This document shows positions 52,560-62,185 of a DNA stretch of 64,000 bases, piece by piece (position 1 is the first letter of the stretch; the number at the start of each line of letters is the position of its first letter). The stretch is taken from the NCBI RefSeq assembly GCF_009617875.1, contig NZ_BLAV01000001.1, positions 3,658,001-3,722,000 on the forward strand, given 5' to 3'. Made by a program: the position numbers and the translations under genes. The notes below the pieces were generated by a model that saw nothing but the letters and a program-made list of their open reading frames with translations, was not told the DNA's origin and made no database searches. Source of the DNA: Prolixibacter sp. NT017. Lineage in GTDB: Bacteria > Bacteroidota > Bacteroidia > Bacteroidales > Prolixibacteraceae.

Positions 52560-55500
52560 TTATCTTTTCTCGTAGGGAGCGTGCTCTGGTTTCCCTTTGT
52601 AATCTTTCAATTTGTTATTTACCCATTCAATGGCCCGGTCGAGCTGCGGATCGTCTCCCTTCGCTTCTTCGGTCAGGTTTTCTTTCACAACAATGTCCGG
52701 GTCTACACCATGACCTTCCTTGAACCAGGAACCATCCGGGTTGTACATCCGGAAGGTTGGTATAGTTACATAACCTCCGTCAATCAATTCAGGGGCACCG
52801 GTAATTCCAATCAAACCACCCCAGGTACGGGTACCGATGAGCGGACCGAGTCCTGCCTTGCGGAAGAAGTCGGGGAATGCATCGCCACCGGAACCACTCC
52901 AGCCGTTAATCAACATAGCCTTCGGTCCGAAATTGCCTTTGGGTGGCCATGACCAGTCTTTTCCGTCGCGAACAGCCCAGTAAGCCAGATTCTTCCTGTT
53001 AAGTAATTCGATGAAGCGATCCGGAATTTGTCCGCCACTGTTGAAGCGCTCGTCGATAATCAGCCCCTCTTTATTCCACTGAGCCATATATTGACGAACC
53101 AGATCATTCTGACCATCAATTCCGGTACTGCGAACATAAATGTATCCGACTTTTCCATCGGTGGCTTTATCCACTTTTTCGCGTTTGGCTTCTATCCAGG
53201 CAAGGTTGCGCAACCGGCTCTCACTGCTTAATGTCTTCACAACAACTTTACGAGCCGTTTGCATATCCGGTTTACTGTTGACCATCAACTCGACAGTTTT
53301 ATCAGCCAGCCCCTGGAAGGCTTCATAAGGCTCTTTGTCGGTGGTAATAGGACGTCCATTCACGCTCAGGATATAATCGCCCGCATGGACGTTCAAATCC
53401 GAAGCCAACAGCGGAGAACGAACTTCCGAATCCCATGGAGCTCCATTAATGATATTTTTGATCCGGTAATACTTACCATCTGCTTCCCAGTTAACACCCA
53501 GGTAACCGGTATTGGTCTTCTTAGCATTAGCCAGATCGCCACCACCACGGTAAGTATGCGATGAACTCAACTCGCCAATTAATTCGCCCAGCACATAATT
53601 CACATCCCAACGGGTAACGGCATCATCAAGTAATTTGCCGTACTTCACTTTCTGGGCGTTCCAGTCAACTCCGTGCATGTTCTTGTCGTAGAAGAAATCG
53701 CGTTCGAAACGCCATACATCATTAAATATTTGTCGCCATTCAGCGCGAGGATTTACGGTCATCACCATTTCATCCAATGGTAAGGCTTTTTCAAGCTTCT
53801 GTTCGGACTCCGGTTTGATGATGTACAGGTTGTCCCCTTTTCGTACCAACATTTTTTTGCCGTTGGCCGATAAACGGTAACCACTGGCATTGCTGACAAC
53901 CGTTTTTTCTTCCCGTTTTTTCAGATCGTAGTATTTCACCGGATGCTCTGTCTCCTTGCCTGCATCAACTTCTGTCTGATAAAAGATTTTTCCTTTTTCA
54001 GCACTCAAACTTCTGTAATCGTTGGCATCCGGAGGAAGAATTGCCAGTCGTTCTTCGAAATTATCGAAATCGATACTGACCGATTTGACCTCTTTCCCGG
54101 CATCTTCCTTCTTATCCTTTTCTTCATCATCACCGTCTTCCTTTTTCGATAAATCGACCACATCGTTGCGTGGAGCTACGGCCGAAGGAACATCTTTCCG
54201 CAGCGGAATAGCGGCAATTTCTGTTGTTTTCGGGTAGATAAACGTATTATCCAAATCGCTGTATTGCGGTTTGAAAGAACGCCCAGTCAACAGGAACAGG
54301 TATTTTCCATCGGCACCAAAGACCGGGTTGTGGTCGTCATAATAACCACTCGTTACCTGATGTTTAGTTTTATTCTGGGTATCGTAGATGAAGATAGCAT
54401 CGTTGCGATTGTCAAGTCCTCTGTCGTAAGTCAGCCAACGACTATCGGGCGACCAACTGCACGAGAAACTTTGCAGTGCTCCCTGGTACATCCAAAGTCC
54501 TTTGTCAACTGAAACTACCTTATTGGATGGGATATCGAAATAAGAAATATTCATTGCCTGATCGATGAAAGCAATTTTCTTGCTATCAGGTGACCAGTAC
54601 AAGTGATAGCGATATCCGGAAGTAAAGTCTGTTACCTTCTTCGCCTCACCGGTGTCCACGTTCTTCAGCATCAAATTGTATTCGCCCGAAACGTCGCTCC
54701 AGTAAGCAATGGTCTTTCCATCGGGTGACCAGGCACCAAAGCGCTCTGCCGAACCGGAAGATTGTGTTAAATCGGAAACCACGCCATGCTCGGCAGGAAC
54801 AGAAAACAAATCGCCGCGTGCCATCACCAACGCCCGTTTTCCATCCGGTGCAATATCTGCCGATTGCATCAGGTCTTTCACTTTCTCCTGCTTCGGCATT
54901 ACTTCCAATTCATCCGTCACGACCTTGACATTCACTTCGTGGTATTGGTCATCTTTCAGATCCATCAGGTAAAGCTTCCCGTCTGCTTCAAAAACGATAT
55001 CGTCAGGCCCGAGAGACGGAAAATGGACATCGTAATCGGTGAAGTGAGTCAACTGAGTCGATTTATCGGTAGCAATATCATACACCCAGATGTTGTATCG
55101 TTCTGCTTCGCCGCGGTCCGACAGGTAATAAACCTTGTTGCCGTGCCACATCGGAAATTCGTCACTGGCATCATCGCGGGTAATGTTTTTCGAACTGAAG
55201 TCTTTCAAATCGAAAATATAGATATCCGGAGCCCAGCCACCGCGATACCGCTTCCAGGTACGAAAAACACGCGACTTGTAGTTCAATGCGAGCTTCGTTC
55301 CATCGGGAGAATAGGAAGCAAAATCGCCGTAAGGCAACGGCAATTTCGTTGCTTCGCCACCGGTGGCTGCAATCGTGTATAGCTGGTTAAAGCGTTGTCT
55401 TTCGCTTTCACGGGAAGATGCAAACAGGACACTTTTCCCGTCGGGCGTCCACCCAACCGTTCTGTCGGTGCCACTGTCGAAAGTCAACCGTTTCGGGACT

Positions 55501-55796
55501 CCTCCCATTGTCGGAATCACGTAAACATCTTTGTTGTCGTCATAACTTGCCGAATAAGCTATTTTGCTGCCATCGGGCGAGAATTTGGCAAACAACTCTT
55601 CTCCTTTGGGAGAACTCAACCGGTGAGCAACTCCACCTTCTTTAGCAACGACCCATAAGTCGCCTGCATAGGAGAAAACGATGTTTTTTGCCGAGACATC
55701 GGGAAACCGAAACATTCGCGCATTTACCTGCGCACTTGATTGCAACACTGTGATGCAAAGAAACAGCACAGTGCCAATAAACGTGAATATTCTCAT
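52560..55796 (-). CDS. Tricorn-like S41 family peptidase
   Basis: A 1078-residue exported protein. Signal peptide MRIFTFIGTVLFLCITVLQSSA; then a beta-propeller region of TolB/WD-like repeats (about 30-600; repeated phrases FSPDGSKIAYSAS, WTPDGKSVLFASS, WSPDGKTIAYWS, WSPDSKKIAFID); a PDZ domain (about 770-850, LNVHAGDYILSVNGRPIT); and an S41 catalytic domain (about 850-1050) with RFNSGGQIPDRFIELL and INGWSGSGGDAFPDFF, in which the Ser after the glycine turn is the likely nucleophile. It degrades peptides in the periplasm. ATG at 55796 is chosen since it begins the signal peptide; another lies nine codons upstream. Confidence 0.93.
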   Translation of the reverse strand: MRIFTFIGTVLFLCITVLQSSAQVNARMFRFPDVSAKNIVFSYAGDLWVVAKEGGVAHRLSSPKGEELFAKFSPDGSKIAYSASYDDNKDVYVIPTMGGVPKRLTFDSGTDRTVGWTPDGKSVLFASSRESERQRFNQLYTIAATGGEATKLPLPYGDFASYSPDGTKLALNYKSRVFRTWKRYRGGWAPDIYIFDLKDFSSKNITRDDASDEFPMWHGNKVYYLSDRGEAERYNIWVYDIATDKSTQLTHFTDYDVHFPSLGPDDIVFEADGKLYLMDLKDDQYHEVNVKVVTDELEVMPKQEKVKDLMQSADIAPDGKRALVMARGDLFSVPAEHGVVSDLTQSSGSAERFGAWSPDGKTIAYWSDVSGEYNLMLKNVDTGEAKKVTDFTSGYRYHLYWSPDSKKIAFIDQAMNISYFDIPSNKVVSVDKGLWMYQGALQSFSCSWSPDSRWLTYDRGLDNRNDAIFIYDTQNKTKHQVTSGYYDDHNPVFGADGKYLFLLTGRSFKPQYSDLDNTFIYPKTTEIAAIPLRKDVPSAVAPRNDVVDLSKKEDGDDEEKDKKEDAGKEVKSVSIDFDNFEERLAILPPDANDYRSLSAEKGKIFYQTEVDAGKETEHPVKYYDLKKREEKTVVSNASGYRLSANGKKMLVRKGDNLYIIKPESEQKLEKALPLDEMVMTVNPRAEWRQIFNDVWRFERDFFYDKNMHGVDWNAQKVKYGKLLDDAVTRWDVNYVLGELIGELSSSHTYRGGGDLANAKKTNTGYLGVNWEADGKYYRIKNIINGAPWDSEVRSPLLASDLNVHAGDYILSVNGRPITTDKEPYEAFQGLADKTVELMVNSKPDMQTARKVVVKTLSSESRLRNLAWIEAKREKVDKATDGKVGYIYVRSTGIDGQNDLVRQYMAQWNKEGLIIDERFNSGGQIPDRFIELLNRKNLAYWAVRDGKDWSWPPKGNFGPKAMLINGWSGSGGDAFPDFFRKAGLGPLIGTRTWGGLIGITGAPELIDGGYVTIPTFRMYNPDGSWFKEGHGVDPDIVVKENLTEEAKGDDPQLDRAIEWVNNKLKDYKGKPEHAPYEKR

Positions 55797-55987
55797 ATCT
55801 TTATTATTTGGGTTATTAGACATTGGTAGTCGTAAATCATTACAGATCTCATGTAATCGATGCCTATGAAATGGTGGGAATCATAGCATCACACTCTATC
55901 CCAAACAACAAAACGGCTTTCCGGTTTTCTTCCCAAATCAAATATGCATGTAAAACATTTCCTTCTTCCGTCTCCCCGATCCAGTTC

Positions 55988-57157
55988 TCAAATCCGGATG
56001 TACTCCGTCAAATCGGATGTTAGAATCCGGAAAAGCTCATCCATCTGCTCACTCTTGGTTTGCGCAAATACAAAGCCGAACAATGGATAATTCCGGTAAT
56101 CAACTTTTCTTACTTCCAATGGATTTCCAAAGTTTGTCAACAACTTCTCATAATCGAAAGACCGAATATCTGCGCCTTCTTTGCCGGTACTGTTATCGAG
56201 GACTACGACGCTGAAAACCTCGCCATCTTTCTCCGCCAGCAGTCTATCCCAATCCGGCTCTTTCTTTGAAAGGAAATAATCGTAAATATTAAAACCGTGT
56301 GCATGCCAGGCCAGGTCCGGCGTGGTACACCACCCACCAAAGCGCATCGGGTTTACCTCAATCGGAACGATACAGCCCACTTCATCAACCCGAACTTCGA
56401 CGTGCGCTGCAAAATTCTGAACACCGGCAATCGTTCCCATCTCTTTCAGGAAACGCTTCATTGGTTTGAGATTAGACGAGGTAACCTCTTTGGAAGTGAT
56501 GTAAACCCGGTCACTCATGTCCTTATCCGATGAAAAAAGGTGCTTCATAATGTTCAAAATAACCGGTTCTCCTTGGGCATTATAATAGCAATCGATGGCG
56601 TACTCTGTTCCCTCGATACTTGCCTCCGCGATAAAATCTGTCGAATCGAATACCTCCTTTGGATAAAGATGCTGTACAAGCTTTACCTCTTCAGTTATCT
56701 TTTCAACAATGCCGGGCCACTCATCCGTTTTATCGACTTTATAAACTCCCATGCTAAAGAAGCCCACCGCGGGTTTAATGATGAATGGAAAAGAAAAGCC
56801 CGACACATCAGTTGTAGCCAATTCCCCGAAAGGAATGCTTTGGAAAAAGTAATCGGGAAACAGGGGACGAAGTAATTCGCGAAATCGAACTTTATTTTTG
56901 AAAAGATTTATCTTGCCGGGCAAACTGGTAAATGAAAGATGTTCTTCGATCCAGTGAATTGAATTTTCGGAATTGGTATAAATCAGTTGCTCCGGATTTC
57001 GCTTCATCCGTTGAACGGCCTCTTCTACTGAAATGGTAGGTTGTTCTTCCTCAGCGAAAACTCCTGCTGAAAAAGAATTACGAATTACGGGTATCCGGCA
57101 CTCTTTAATGGTTTGTTTGAGAAAATCTGAAACGTAAGGTCCTTCTAATAAAATCAT
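55988..57157 (-). CDS. Orphan ATP-grasp domain protein
   Basis: A 389-residue protein with a distinct N-terminal pre-ATP-grasp part (1-110) and ATP-grasp fold: GFSFPFIIKPAVGFFSMGVYKV (nucleotide lysine and Gly-rich loop), FIAEASIEGTEYAIDCYYN and the metal-binding end VPIEVNPMRFGG. These enzymes join a carboxylate to an amine or thiol through an acylphosphate. There is no neighbouring biosynthetic partner, so the substrate is unknown; a peptide or amino-acid ligase is possible. Start at 57157 begins MILLEGPYVSDF; the open frame extends 12 codons further. The gap to the next promoter (57158-57464) is AT-rich with nothing recognised. Confidence 0.82.
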   Translation of the reverse strand: MILLEGPYVSDFLKQTIKECRIPVIRNSFSAGVFAEEEQPTISVEEAVQRMKRNPEQLIYTNSENSIHWIEEHLSFTSLPGKINLFKNKVRFRELLRPLFPDYFFQSIPFGELATTDVSGFSFPFIIKPAVGFFSMGVYKVDKTDEWPGIVEKITEEVKLVQHLYPKEVFDSTDFIAEASIEGTEYAIDCYYNAQGEPVILNIMKHLFSSDKDMSDRVYITSKEVTSSNLKPMKRFLKEMGTIAGVQNFAAHVEVRVDEVGCIVPIEVNPMRFGGWCTTPDLAWHAHGFNIYDYFLSKKEPDWDRLLAEKDGEVFSVVVLDNSTGKEGADIRSFDYEKLLTNFGNPLEVRKVDYRNYPLFGFVFAQTKSEQMDELFRILTSDLTEYIRI

Positions 57158-57464
57158 TATAAATTCTGATTTAGTAATGGCATGCAACTTCAAATTACTG
57201 AAAAACGAATGTACTCTTTTCCTTAGAGAATTAATGTGCTAAATATTACGTAAGCAGAAATTATCAAGCACCCCCGGCCTCTTGTCAATAGGCTATTTTC
57301 ACGAAAAATAAAAGAGAATTATACACCCAACTTTATTTTAGATTGATTCCAATCTTTGAATATCAAATTCGGACACCCAAGTCTTTATATTTCTGAAATA
57401 CACATTTTAAGCAAGCCTGATTTATAAAGGGATACAAAAGCTTATCAAACCGAACGAAATTTCA

Positions 57465-57532
57465 GTATATATAGCTTTGTCTATATATGCTTCTAAACAT
57501 TTGGATGTTTTAGTATTTATACATCTTGATGT
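57465..57532 (+). promoter_or_regulatory. Three dyad elements upstream of the FadL-type gene
   Basis: An inverted repeat at 57465-57490 has TATATAG (57468-57474) and CTATATA (57481-57487) arms. ACATTTGGATGT (57497-57508) and ACATCTTGATGT (57521-57532) are two near-palindromes of the same shape with starts 24 bp apart; the second ends just before the -7 element. The arrangement resembles paired operators for a dimeric regulator, but no regulator is known. Confidence 0.35.
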
Positions 57533-57537
57533 AAGTA

Positions 57538-57545
57538 TAAGTTTG
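57538..57545 (+). promoter_or_regulatory. Promoter -7 element of the FadL-type gene
   Basis: TAAGTTTG is a perfect TAnnTTTG match, about 30 bases upstream of the predicted transcript's start codon at 57583. Confidence 0.6.
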
Positions 57546-57582
57546 TATTTTTCAGCACTCTGAACCACAAAATCATTTAAAT

Positions 57583-58845
57583 ATGAAAAATCGCCTATCA
57601 AAAAGTCTTTTATTAGGACTTGTTTTTTTGTTGGGAAGCGGAGCGGCATTTGCCACGGATGGTTATTTTAGCCCTGGATATGGAACCATCAGTAGCGGCT
57701 TTGCCGGCGCTGGAACAGCATTTTACGAAACATCATTAATTGGAGGTAACCCTGCTGGGAACGTATTTAACTCAAGTGAATTGAGTTTTGGTATTGGTTT
57801 GTTTAATCCGAACCGTCAATATACCATCACTGGTAGTCCTTCAGGCTATCAGGGTACTTTTGGTCTTACTCCGGGTACCGTAAAAAGTGATTCGAAGCTT
57901 TTTATTATGCCGAACATCGGTAAAAACTGGAAGCTGAATGAAAACAACGCTTTAACGCTGTCGATTTACGGAAACGGTGGTATGAACACCAACTATCCGA
58001 CGCAGACATTCTACGACCAGAACTCTGATCACACAGGCGTCAACCTGATGCAGATGTATGTGGATCTGGCTTATTCATTCAAACTGGGTGAAAAACACAG
58101 TTTGGGTATTTCGGCTTTGCTGGGAGCGCAATCATTTGAAGCTAAAGGTTTGGCTTCTTTCGCCCCCTTCTCAACAGATGCTGCTAAACTGAGTGGAAAC
58201 GGAACAGACTATTCGGCCGGCGTTGGTTTCAAAGTTGGTTATATGGGTGAGTTGTTCAACGGTTTCTGGTTGGGCGCCAAGTACCAGTCAAAAATCTATA
58301 TGGGAGCATTCAAAGATTATGCTGGCCTGTTTGCTGAGCAGGGAAAATTTGAAATTCCCTCGAACTGGAGCGTAGGTGTTGCCTACCATCTTTGCAGTGA
58401 TTTTACTGTATTGGCTGATGTAAAACAAATCAATTACACCAGCTCAAAATCAGTTTCCAACCCGATGATGACCGCTACTGGAATGAATCCACTGGGATCA
58501 GACAACGGTGCCGGCTTTGGCTGGAAAGATATGACCATCTACAAAGTTGGTTTCAATTACACAGGTATTGACACCTGGACTTTGCGTGCAGGTTATTCAT
58601 ACGGAAAACAACCGATTCCTGCCAGCGAAGTCATGTTCAACATCCTGGCCCCGGCTGTTAACGAAAGTCATATTGCACTTGGATTTTCCAAGAAAATCAA
58701 CGAGAAAGGTAATGCTCTGAATTTCGCCTTCAATTACGCATTGAATAATAAAGTTTCTGGTCCGAACCCTATGGAAGTTCCGGGTCAGCAGACAATCGAA
58801 TTAGAGATGAATCAACTCTATTTCGAAATCGGTTTTACCTTTTAA
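57583..58845 (+). CDS. OmpP1/FadL/TodX family outer-membrane protein
   Basis: A 420-residue beta-barrel. Signal peptide (residues 1-25, ending GAAFA), then DGYFSPGYGTISSGFAGAGTAFYE and GNPAGNVFNSSELSFGIGLF, the N-terminal hatch and first strand of FadL-like transporters of long-chain fatty acids or other hydrophobic compounds. Alternating hydrophobic strands continue to the C-terminal FEIGFTF, ending in Phe as is usual for barrel insertion by Bam. The ligand is not known. Own promoter and terminator. Confidence 0.85.
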   Translation: MKNRLSKSLLLGLVFLLGSGAAFATDGYFSPGYGTISSGFAGAGTAFYETSLIGGNPAGNVFNSSELSFGIGLFNPNRQYTITGSPSGYQGTFGLTPGTVKSDSKLFIMPNIGKNWKLNENNALTLSIYGNGGMNTNYPTQTFYDQNSDHTGVNLMQMYVDLAYSFKLGEKHSLGISALLGAQSFEAKGLASFAPFSTDAAKLSGNGTDYSAGVGFKVGYMGELFNGFWLGAKYQSKIYMGAFKDYAGLFAEQGKFEIPSNWSVGVAYHLCSDFTVLADVKQINYTSSKSVSNPMMTATGMNPLGSDNGAGFGWKDMTIYKVGFNYTGIDTWTLRAGYSYGKQPIPASEVMFNILAPAVNESHIALGFSKKINEKGNALNFAFNYALNNKVSGPNPMEVPGQQTIELEMNQLYFEIGFTF

Positions 58846-58891
58846 TGCCTACTTAACTACAGTAACAATCGCGGATTAGACACCGCATTAA

Positions 58892-58934
58892 AAACCCCGG
58901 ATTGCTGCACCTACGTAATCCGGGGTTTATTTTT
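58892..58934. terminator. Bidirectional terminator between the FadL-type and xylE-like genes
   Basis: AAACCCCGGATT (58892-58903) pairs perfectly over 12 bp with AATCCGGGGTTT (58917-58928), followed by TATTTTTC. In reverse it closes the leftward xyl operon. Confidence 0.9.
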
Positions 58935-58948
58935 CTAGTCAGGATATC

Positions 58949-60577
58949 TTACTCACCGCTGGATTGAGAATGATGTTTCCTTCCCCACAGTCCTTCCATT
59001 TCCTCCAGTGTTCTTCCTTTGGTTTCCGGAACGACTTTCCACATAAACACTGCGGCCAAAATTCCCATGATTCCGTAAATCCAATAGGCGAATCCGTGGT
59101 GGAACGTATTGGTTAGTGCAGTCGAATCATTCATAATCGGAAAAGTCCACGATACAATGAGGTTTGCCACCCATTGTGCCGCTACTGCTATGGACATCGC
59201 ACCACGAATGGAGTTGGGAAAAATCTCTGCCAACATTACCCAGGCAACTGGTCCCCACGAAACGGCAAATGATGCGGTGTAGAGCAACATGAATATCAGC
59301 GCTGCAATTCCCACGTTACCGATATAAAACATCAAACCTAATGCGAGCATCGAGAAGGCCATTCCAACGGCACCGATAATCATCAACGGTTTACGTCCCA
59401 GTTTGTCAACCGTTAAAATTGCTACTACCGTAAAAGTCAAATTAACGGCCCCAACAATAATGGTTTGCAACAGCGATGTATCGGTTCCCGAGCCCATGTT
59501 CCGGAAAATCTCCGGTGCATAGTAAAGAACCACGTTGATGCCGACGAACTGCTGGAAAATGGAGATAAACACACCGATGATAATCACCAAGCCTCCAAAA
59601 GAGAGCCAGGGTGCTTTTCGTTCAACCAGTGTCTTCTTAATATCTTGCAAAACAGACTTTGACTGACTCACTCCCACCAGTCGATTCAATACCTTTTCCG
59701 CCTGAGCATCCTTGTCCGCCATCACCAGGTAGCGTGGCGATTCCGGAACGATAAACAAAAGGAAGAAGAATAATCCTGCCGGGATGGTTTCAGAAGCAAA
59801 CATCCATCGCCACCCGATGGTATCGAGCCAGGTATCGTTTCCCTGACTGGCAATGGCGTAATTCACAAAATAAACTACCAACATTCCGAAAATGATAGCA
59901 AACTGGTTCCATGATACTAACTTTCCGCGAATGCCAGCCGGAGCAATCTCGGCAATGTACATCGGCACAATCATCGATGCCAGACCAACGCCGATACCGC
60001 CCACGACGCGATAGAAGATAAACGAACTCACCAGTTCAAAACCCAGGAAGTTCATCTTATCAGGAATCGCAGAGCCGATAGCAGACAAAGTAAACAGGAA
60101 AGCTGCCAGCATCATTCCGTTGCGACGGCCAAGCGTTTGACTGATGTAGCCTCCCAGCGATCCACCTATGATACAGCCCACCAGCGCACTGGAAATCGTA
60201 AAGCCGTTAATAGCGTTTGCCATTCCCTCCGTCAGCTCGTTGGGTTGTGCCCAAAAACGGAAATACCAAATCAGGATAGCAACAATGGCTAATACAGCCA
60301 TGTAAATTCCTCCCTTTTTGCTTCCGTAAAGCTTCACCAGGAAACTGCCCAGTAGCACCGCAACGATAACCAGACATAGCGAAACGATAAATTTGTATTC
60401 CAGAATCACTTGTGCGGCAAGAGCCGGATCTGAATATAAAGGAGTGATAAAAAAGCTCTTGAGTGCTCCGGTTGCCCCGGAAATAACAGCCGTGTCATAT
60501 CCAAATAACAGCCCTCCAAGTGTGGCAACCAGGGTGAGTGCAAAAATATATGTCGCACTTCCTTTATTACTTTTCAT
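58949..60577 (-). CDS. MFS sugar porter (XylE-like D-xylose:H+ symporter)
   Basis: A 542-residue transporter with 12 core helices and longer loops. Sugar porter motifs: GGLLFGYDTAVISGA, GRRNGMMLAAFLF, VPESPRYLVM, QQFVGINVVLYYAPEIF, DKLGRKPLMIIG, RGAMSIAVAAQW and VPETKGRTLEEME. An insertion of about 60 residues, including an extra hydrophobic segment, follows the first helix. Xylose is the inferred substrate because xylA and xylB are upstream on the same strand. The 237-base gap before it has no clear second promoter or other feature. Confidence 0.87.
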   Translation of the reverse strand: MKSNKGSATYIFALTLVATLGGLLFGYDTAVISGATGALKSFFITPLYSDPALAAQVILEYKFIVSLCLVIVAVLLGSFLVKLYGSKKGGIYMAVLAIVAILIWYFRFWAQPNELTEGMANAINGFTISSALVGCIIGGSLGGYISQTLGRRNGMMLAAFLFTLSAIGSAIPDKMNFLGFELVSSFIFYRVVGGIGVGLASMIVPMYIAEIAPAGIRGKLVSWNQFAIIFGMLVVYFVNYAIASQGNDTWLDTIGWRWMFASETIPAGLFFFLLFIVPESPRYLVMADKDAQAEKVLNRLVGVSQSKSVLQDIKKTLVERKAPWLSFGGLVIIIGVFISIFQQFVGINVVLYYAPEIFRNMGSGTDTSLLQTIIVGAVNLTFTVVAILTVDKLGRKPLMIIGAVGMAFSMLALGLMFYIGNVGIAALIFMLLYTASFAVSWGPVAWVMLAEIFPNSIRGAMSIAVAAQWVANLIVSWTFPIMNDSTALTNTFHHGFAYWIYGIMGILAAVFMWKVVPETKGRTLEEMEGLWGRKHHSQSSGE

Positions 60578-60814
60578 ACGTTGAATAATTATTGGTTTAG
60601 ATTCTCTCTAATGTCTCAGTCTACAGAGATTCCGGCGGTTGGTGCCACAACTCTGCTTCAACCCGACATTTCTGTTTACACCGAAAGTGTTGGCAGTATT
60701 AAACCTGAAAACCTGTTTCCAATGAGACCTCTTCATTCCTCTCCTCCTGTCCGGGAAAGGAAGAAGAGAATCTCAATACTTTGGAAAACAGGAACAGTCC
60801 AAATTATATGCTGA

Positions 60815-62140
60815 TTAAATGTACCAGTTGATCATCTGCTCAAATAGCTCTTGCTTGCCGCTGATTTGCTCGGGTTCGCCCACTTCACTGGCGACTTCAC
60901 GCAACTGTTCGAGGGTTAGTTTACCAGCCTCGAATTCGGCTCCTTTACCGCTATCGAATGAAGCATAACGTTGTTTACGACGCTCCAGATAATCGCTTTC
61001 GTTCAGAATTTTATCCGCGATAATCAGACCACGGGCAAAAGTGTCCATACCGGAAACGTGAGCAATGAAGATGTCTTCCAGGTCGGTAGAATTACGACGC
61101 AGTTTTGCATCGAAGTTGATACCACCGTTGGTAAATCCACCTGCCTGAATAATTTCCATCATGGCTTCGGTTACCTCGTAAATGTTGGTTGGAAATTCAT
61201 CGGTATCCCAGCCGTTCTGGTAATCACCTTTGTTAGCATCGATAGATCCCAGCATGTTGGCATCGGCAGCCATTCTTAACTCGTGTGTAAATGAATGACC
61301 AGCCAGCGTAGCATGGTTTACCTCGATATTAAGTTTGAAGTCTTTATCAAGATTGTGCTGACGCAGGAATCCGATAACCGTTTGCGAATCGTAGTCGTAC
61401 TGATGCTTGGTCGGTTCCATCGGCTTGGGCTCAATCAGGAAGGTACCTTCAAAGCCATTCTTGCGGGCATAATCACGAGCCATCGTGAGAAATTGTCCTA
61501 AATGATCCAGTTCGCGGCGGGTATCCGTATTGTGGAGACTCATATAACCTTCGCGTCCGCCCCAGAATACATAGTTGGTTCCACCCAATTCGATGGTCGC
61601 ATCAATTGCATTCTTAATCTGTGTTGCCACATTTGTCAATACATTGAAATCCGGGTTTGTGGCTGCACCATTCATGTAACGTGGGTTGCTGAATACGTTG
61701 GCAGTACCCCAAAGCAGCTTAACACCAGAAGCTTCCTGCTTGGCTTTCATTTCCGGAAGCAGCTGCGCCAGTCGTTTTTCAATTTCGAAAACAGAACCGT
61801 CCCCTACCAGGTCGGTATCGTGAAAGCAGTAAAACGGGGCATTTATTTTGGTAATAAACTCAAATGCTGCATCCAGTTTTTCGCGGGCCACATCCATTGG
61901 GTTCTGCGCGGTTGCCCATGGGAAAACTTTCGTTCCGGGACCGAATGGATCACCACCTTCGCCGCAGAACGTGTGCCAGTAAGCAACAGCAAAACGCAAG
62001 TGCTCTTTCAGTGTTTTTCCGGCTACGACACGATTCTCATCATACCATTTAAATGCCAGCGGATTACGTGAATCCGGTCCTTCAAATTTAACCTGCCCGA
62101 TTTCGGGAAAATAAGCTTTCTTTCCTTTTAAAATTTCCAT
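60815..62140 (-). CDS. xylA: Xylose isomerase
   Basis: A 441-residue class II enzyme that converts D-xylose to D-xylulose in the cytoplasm. Seen: [34 protein letters not shown] (active-site His), [33 protein letters not shown] (metal Glu), [38 protein letters not shown] and [11 protein letters not shown] (metal Asp). The length fits the long class found in Bacteroidota. Preceded by xylB (45 bases) on the same strand. Confidence 0.98.
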   Translation of the reverse strand: MEILKGKKAYFPEIGQVKFEGPDSRNPLAFKWYDENRVVAGKTLKEHLRFAVAYWHTFCGEGGDPFGPGTKVFPWATAQNPMDVAREKLDAAFEFITKINAPFYCFHDTDLVGDGSVFEIEKRLAQLLPEMKAKQEASGVKLLWGTANVFSNPRYMNGAATNPDFNVLTNVATQIKNAIDATIELGGTNYVFWGGREGYMSLHNTDTRRELDHLGQFLTMARDYARKNGFEGTFLIEPKPMEPTKHQYDYDSQTVIGFLRQHNLDKDFKLNIEVNHATLAGHSFTHELRMAADANMLGSIDANKGDYQNGWDTDEFPTNIYEVTEAMMEIIQAGGFTNGGINFDAKLRRNSTDLEDIFIAHVSGMDTFARGLIIADKILNESDYLERRKQRYASFDSGKGAEFEAGKLTLEQLREVASEVGEPEQISGKQELFEQMINWYI

Positions 62141-62185
62141 GATTATTTGATTAAAGGTCTGTAAACGTTATATAATTGAATTGCT

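Noticed and set aside
57422..57649. Leftward 75-codon ORF upstream of the FadL-type gene
   Set aside because: It runs antisense to the signal peptide of the porin and its promoter; no supporting features.
62161..62175. Possible LacI-type operator (AAACGTTA) upstream of xylA
   Set aside because: Only a six-base AACGTT core is symmetric, too short to support an operator, and the site is internal to the operon.
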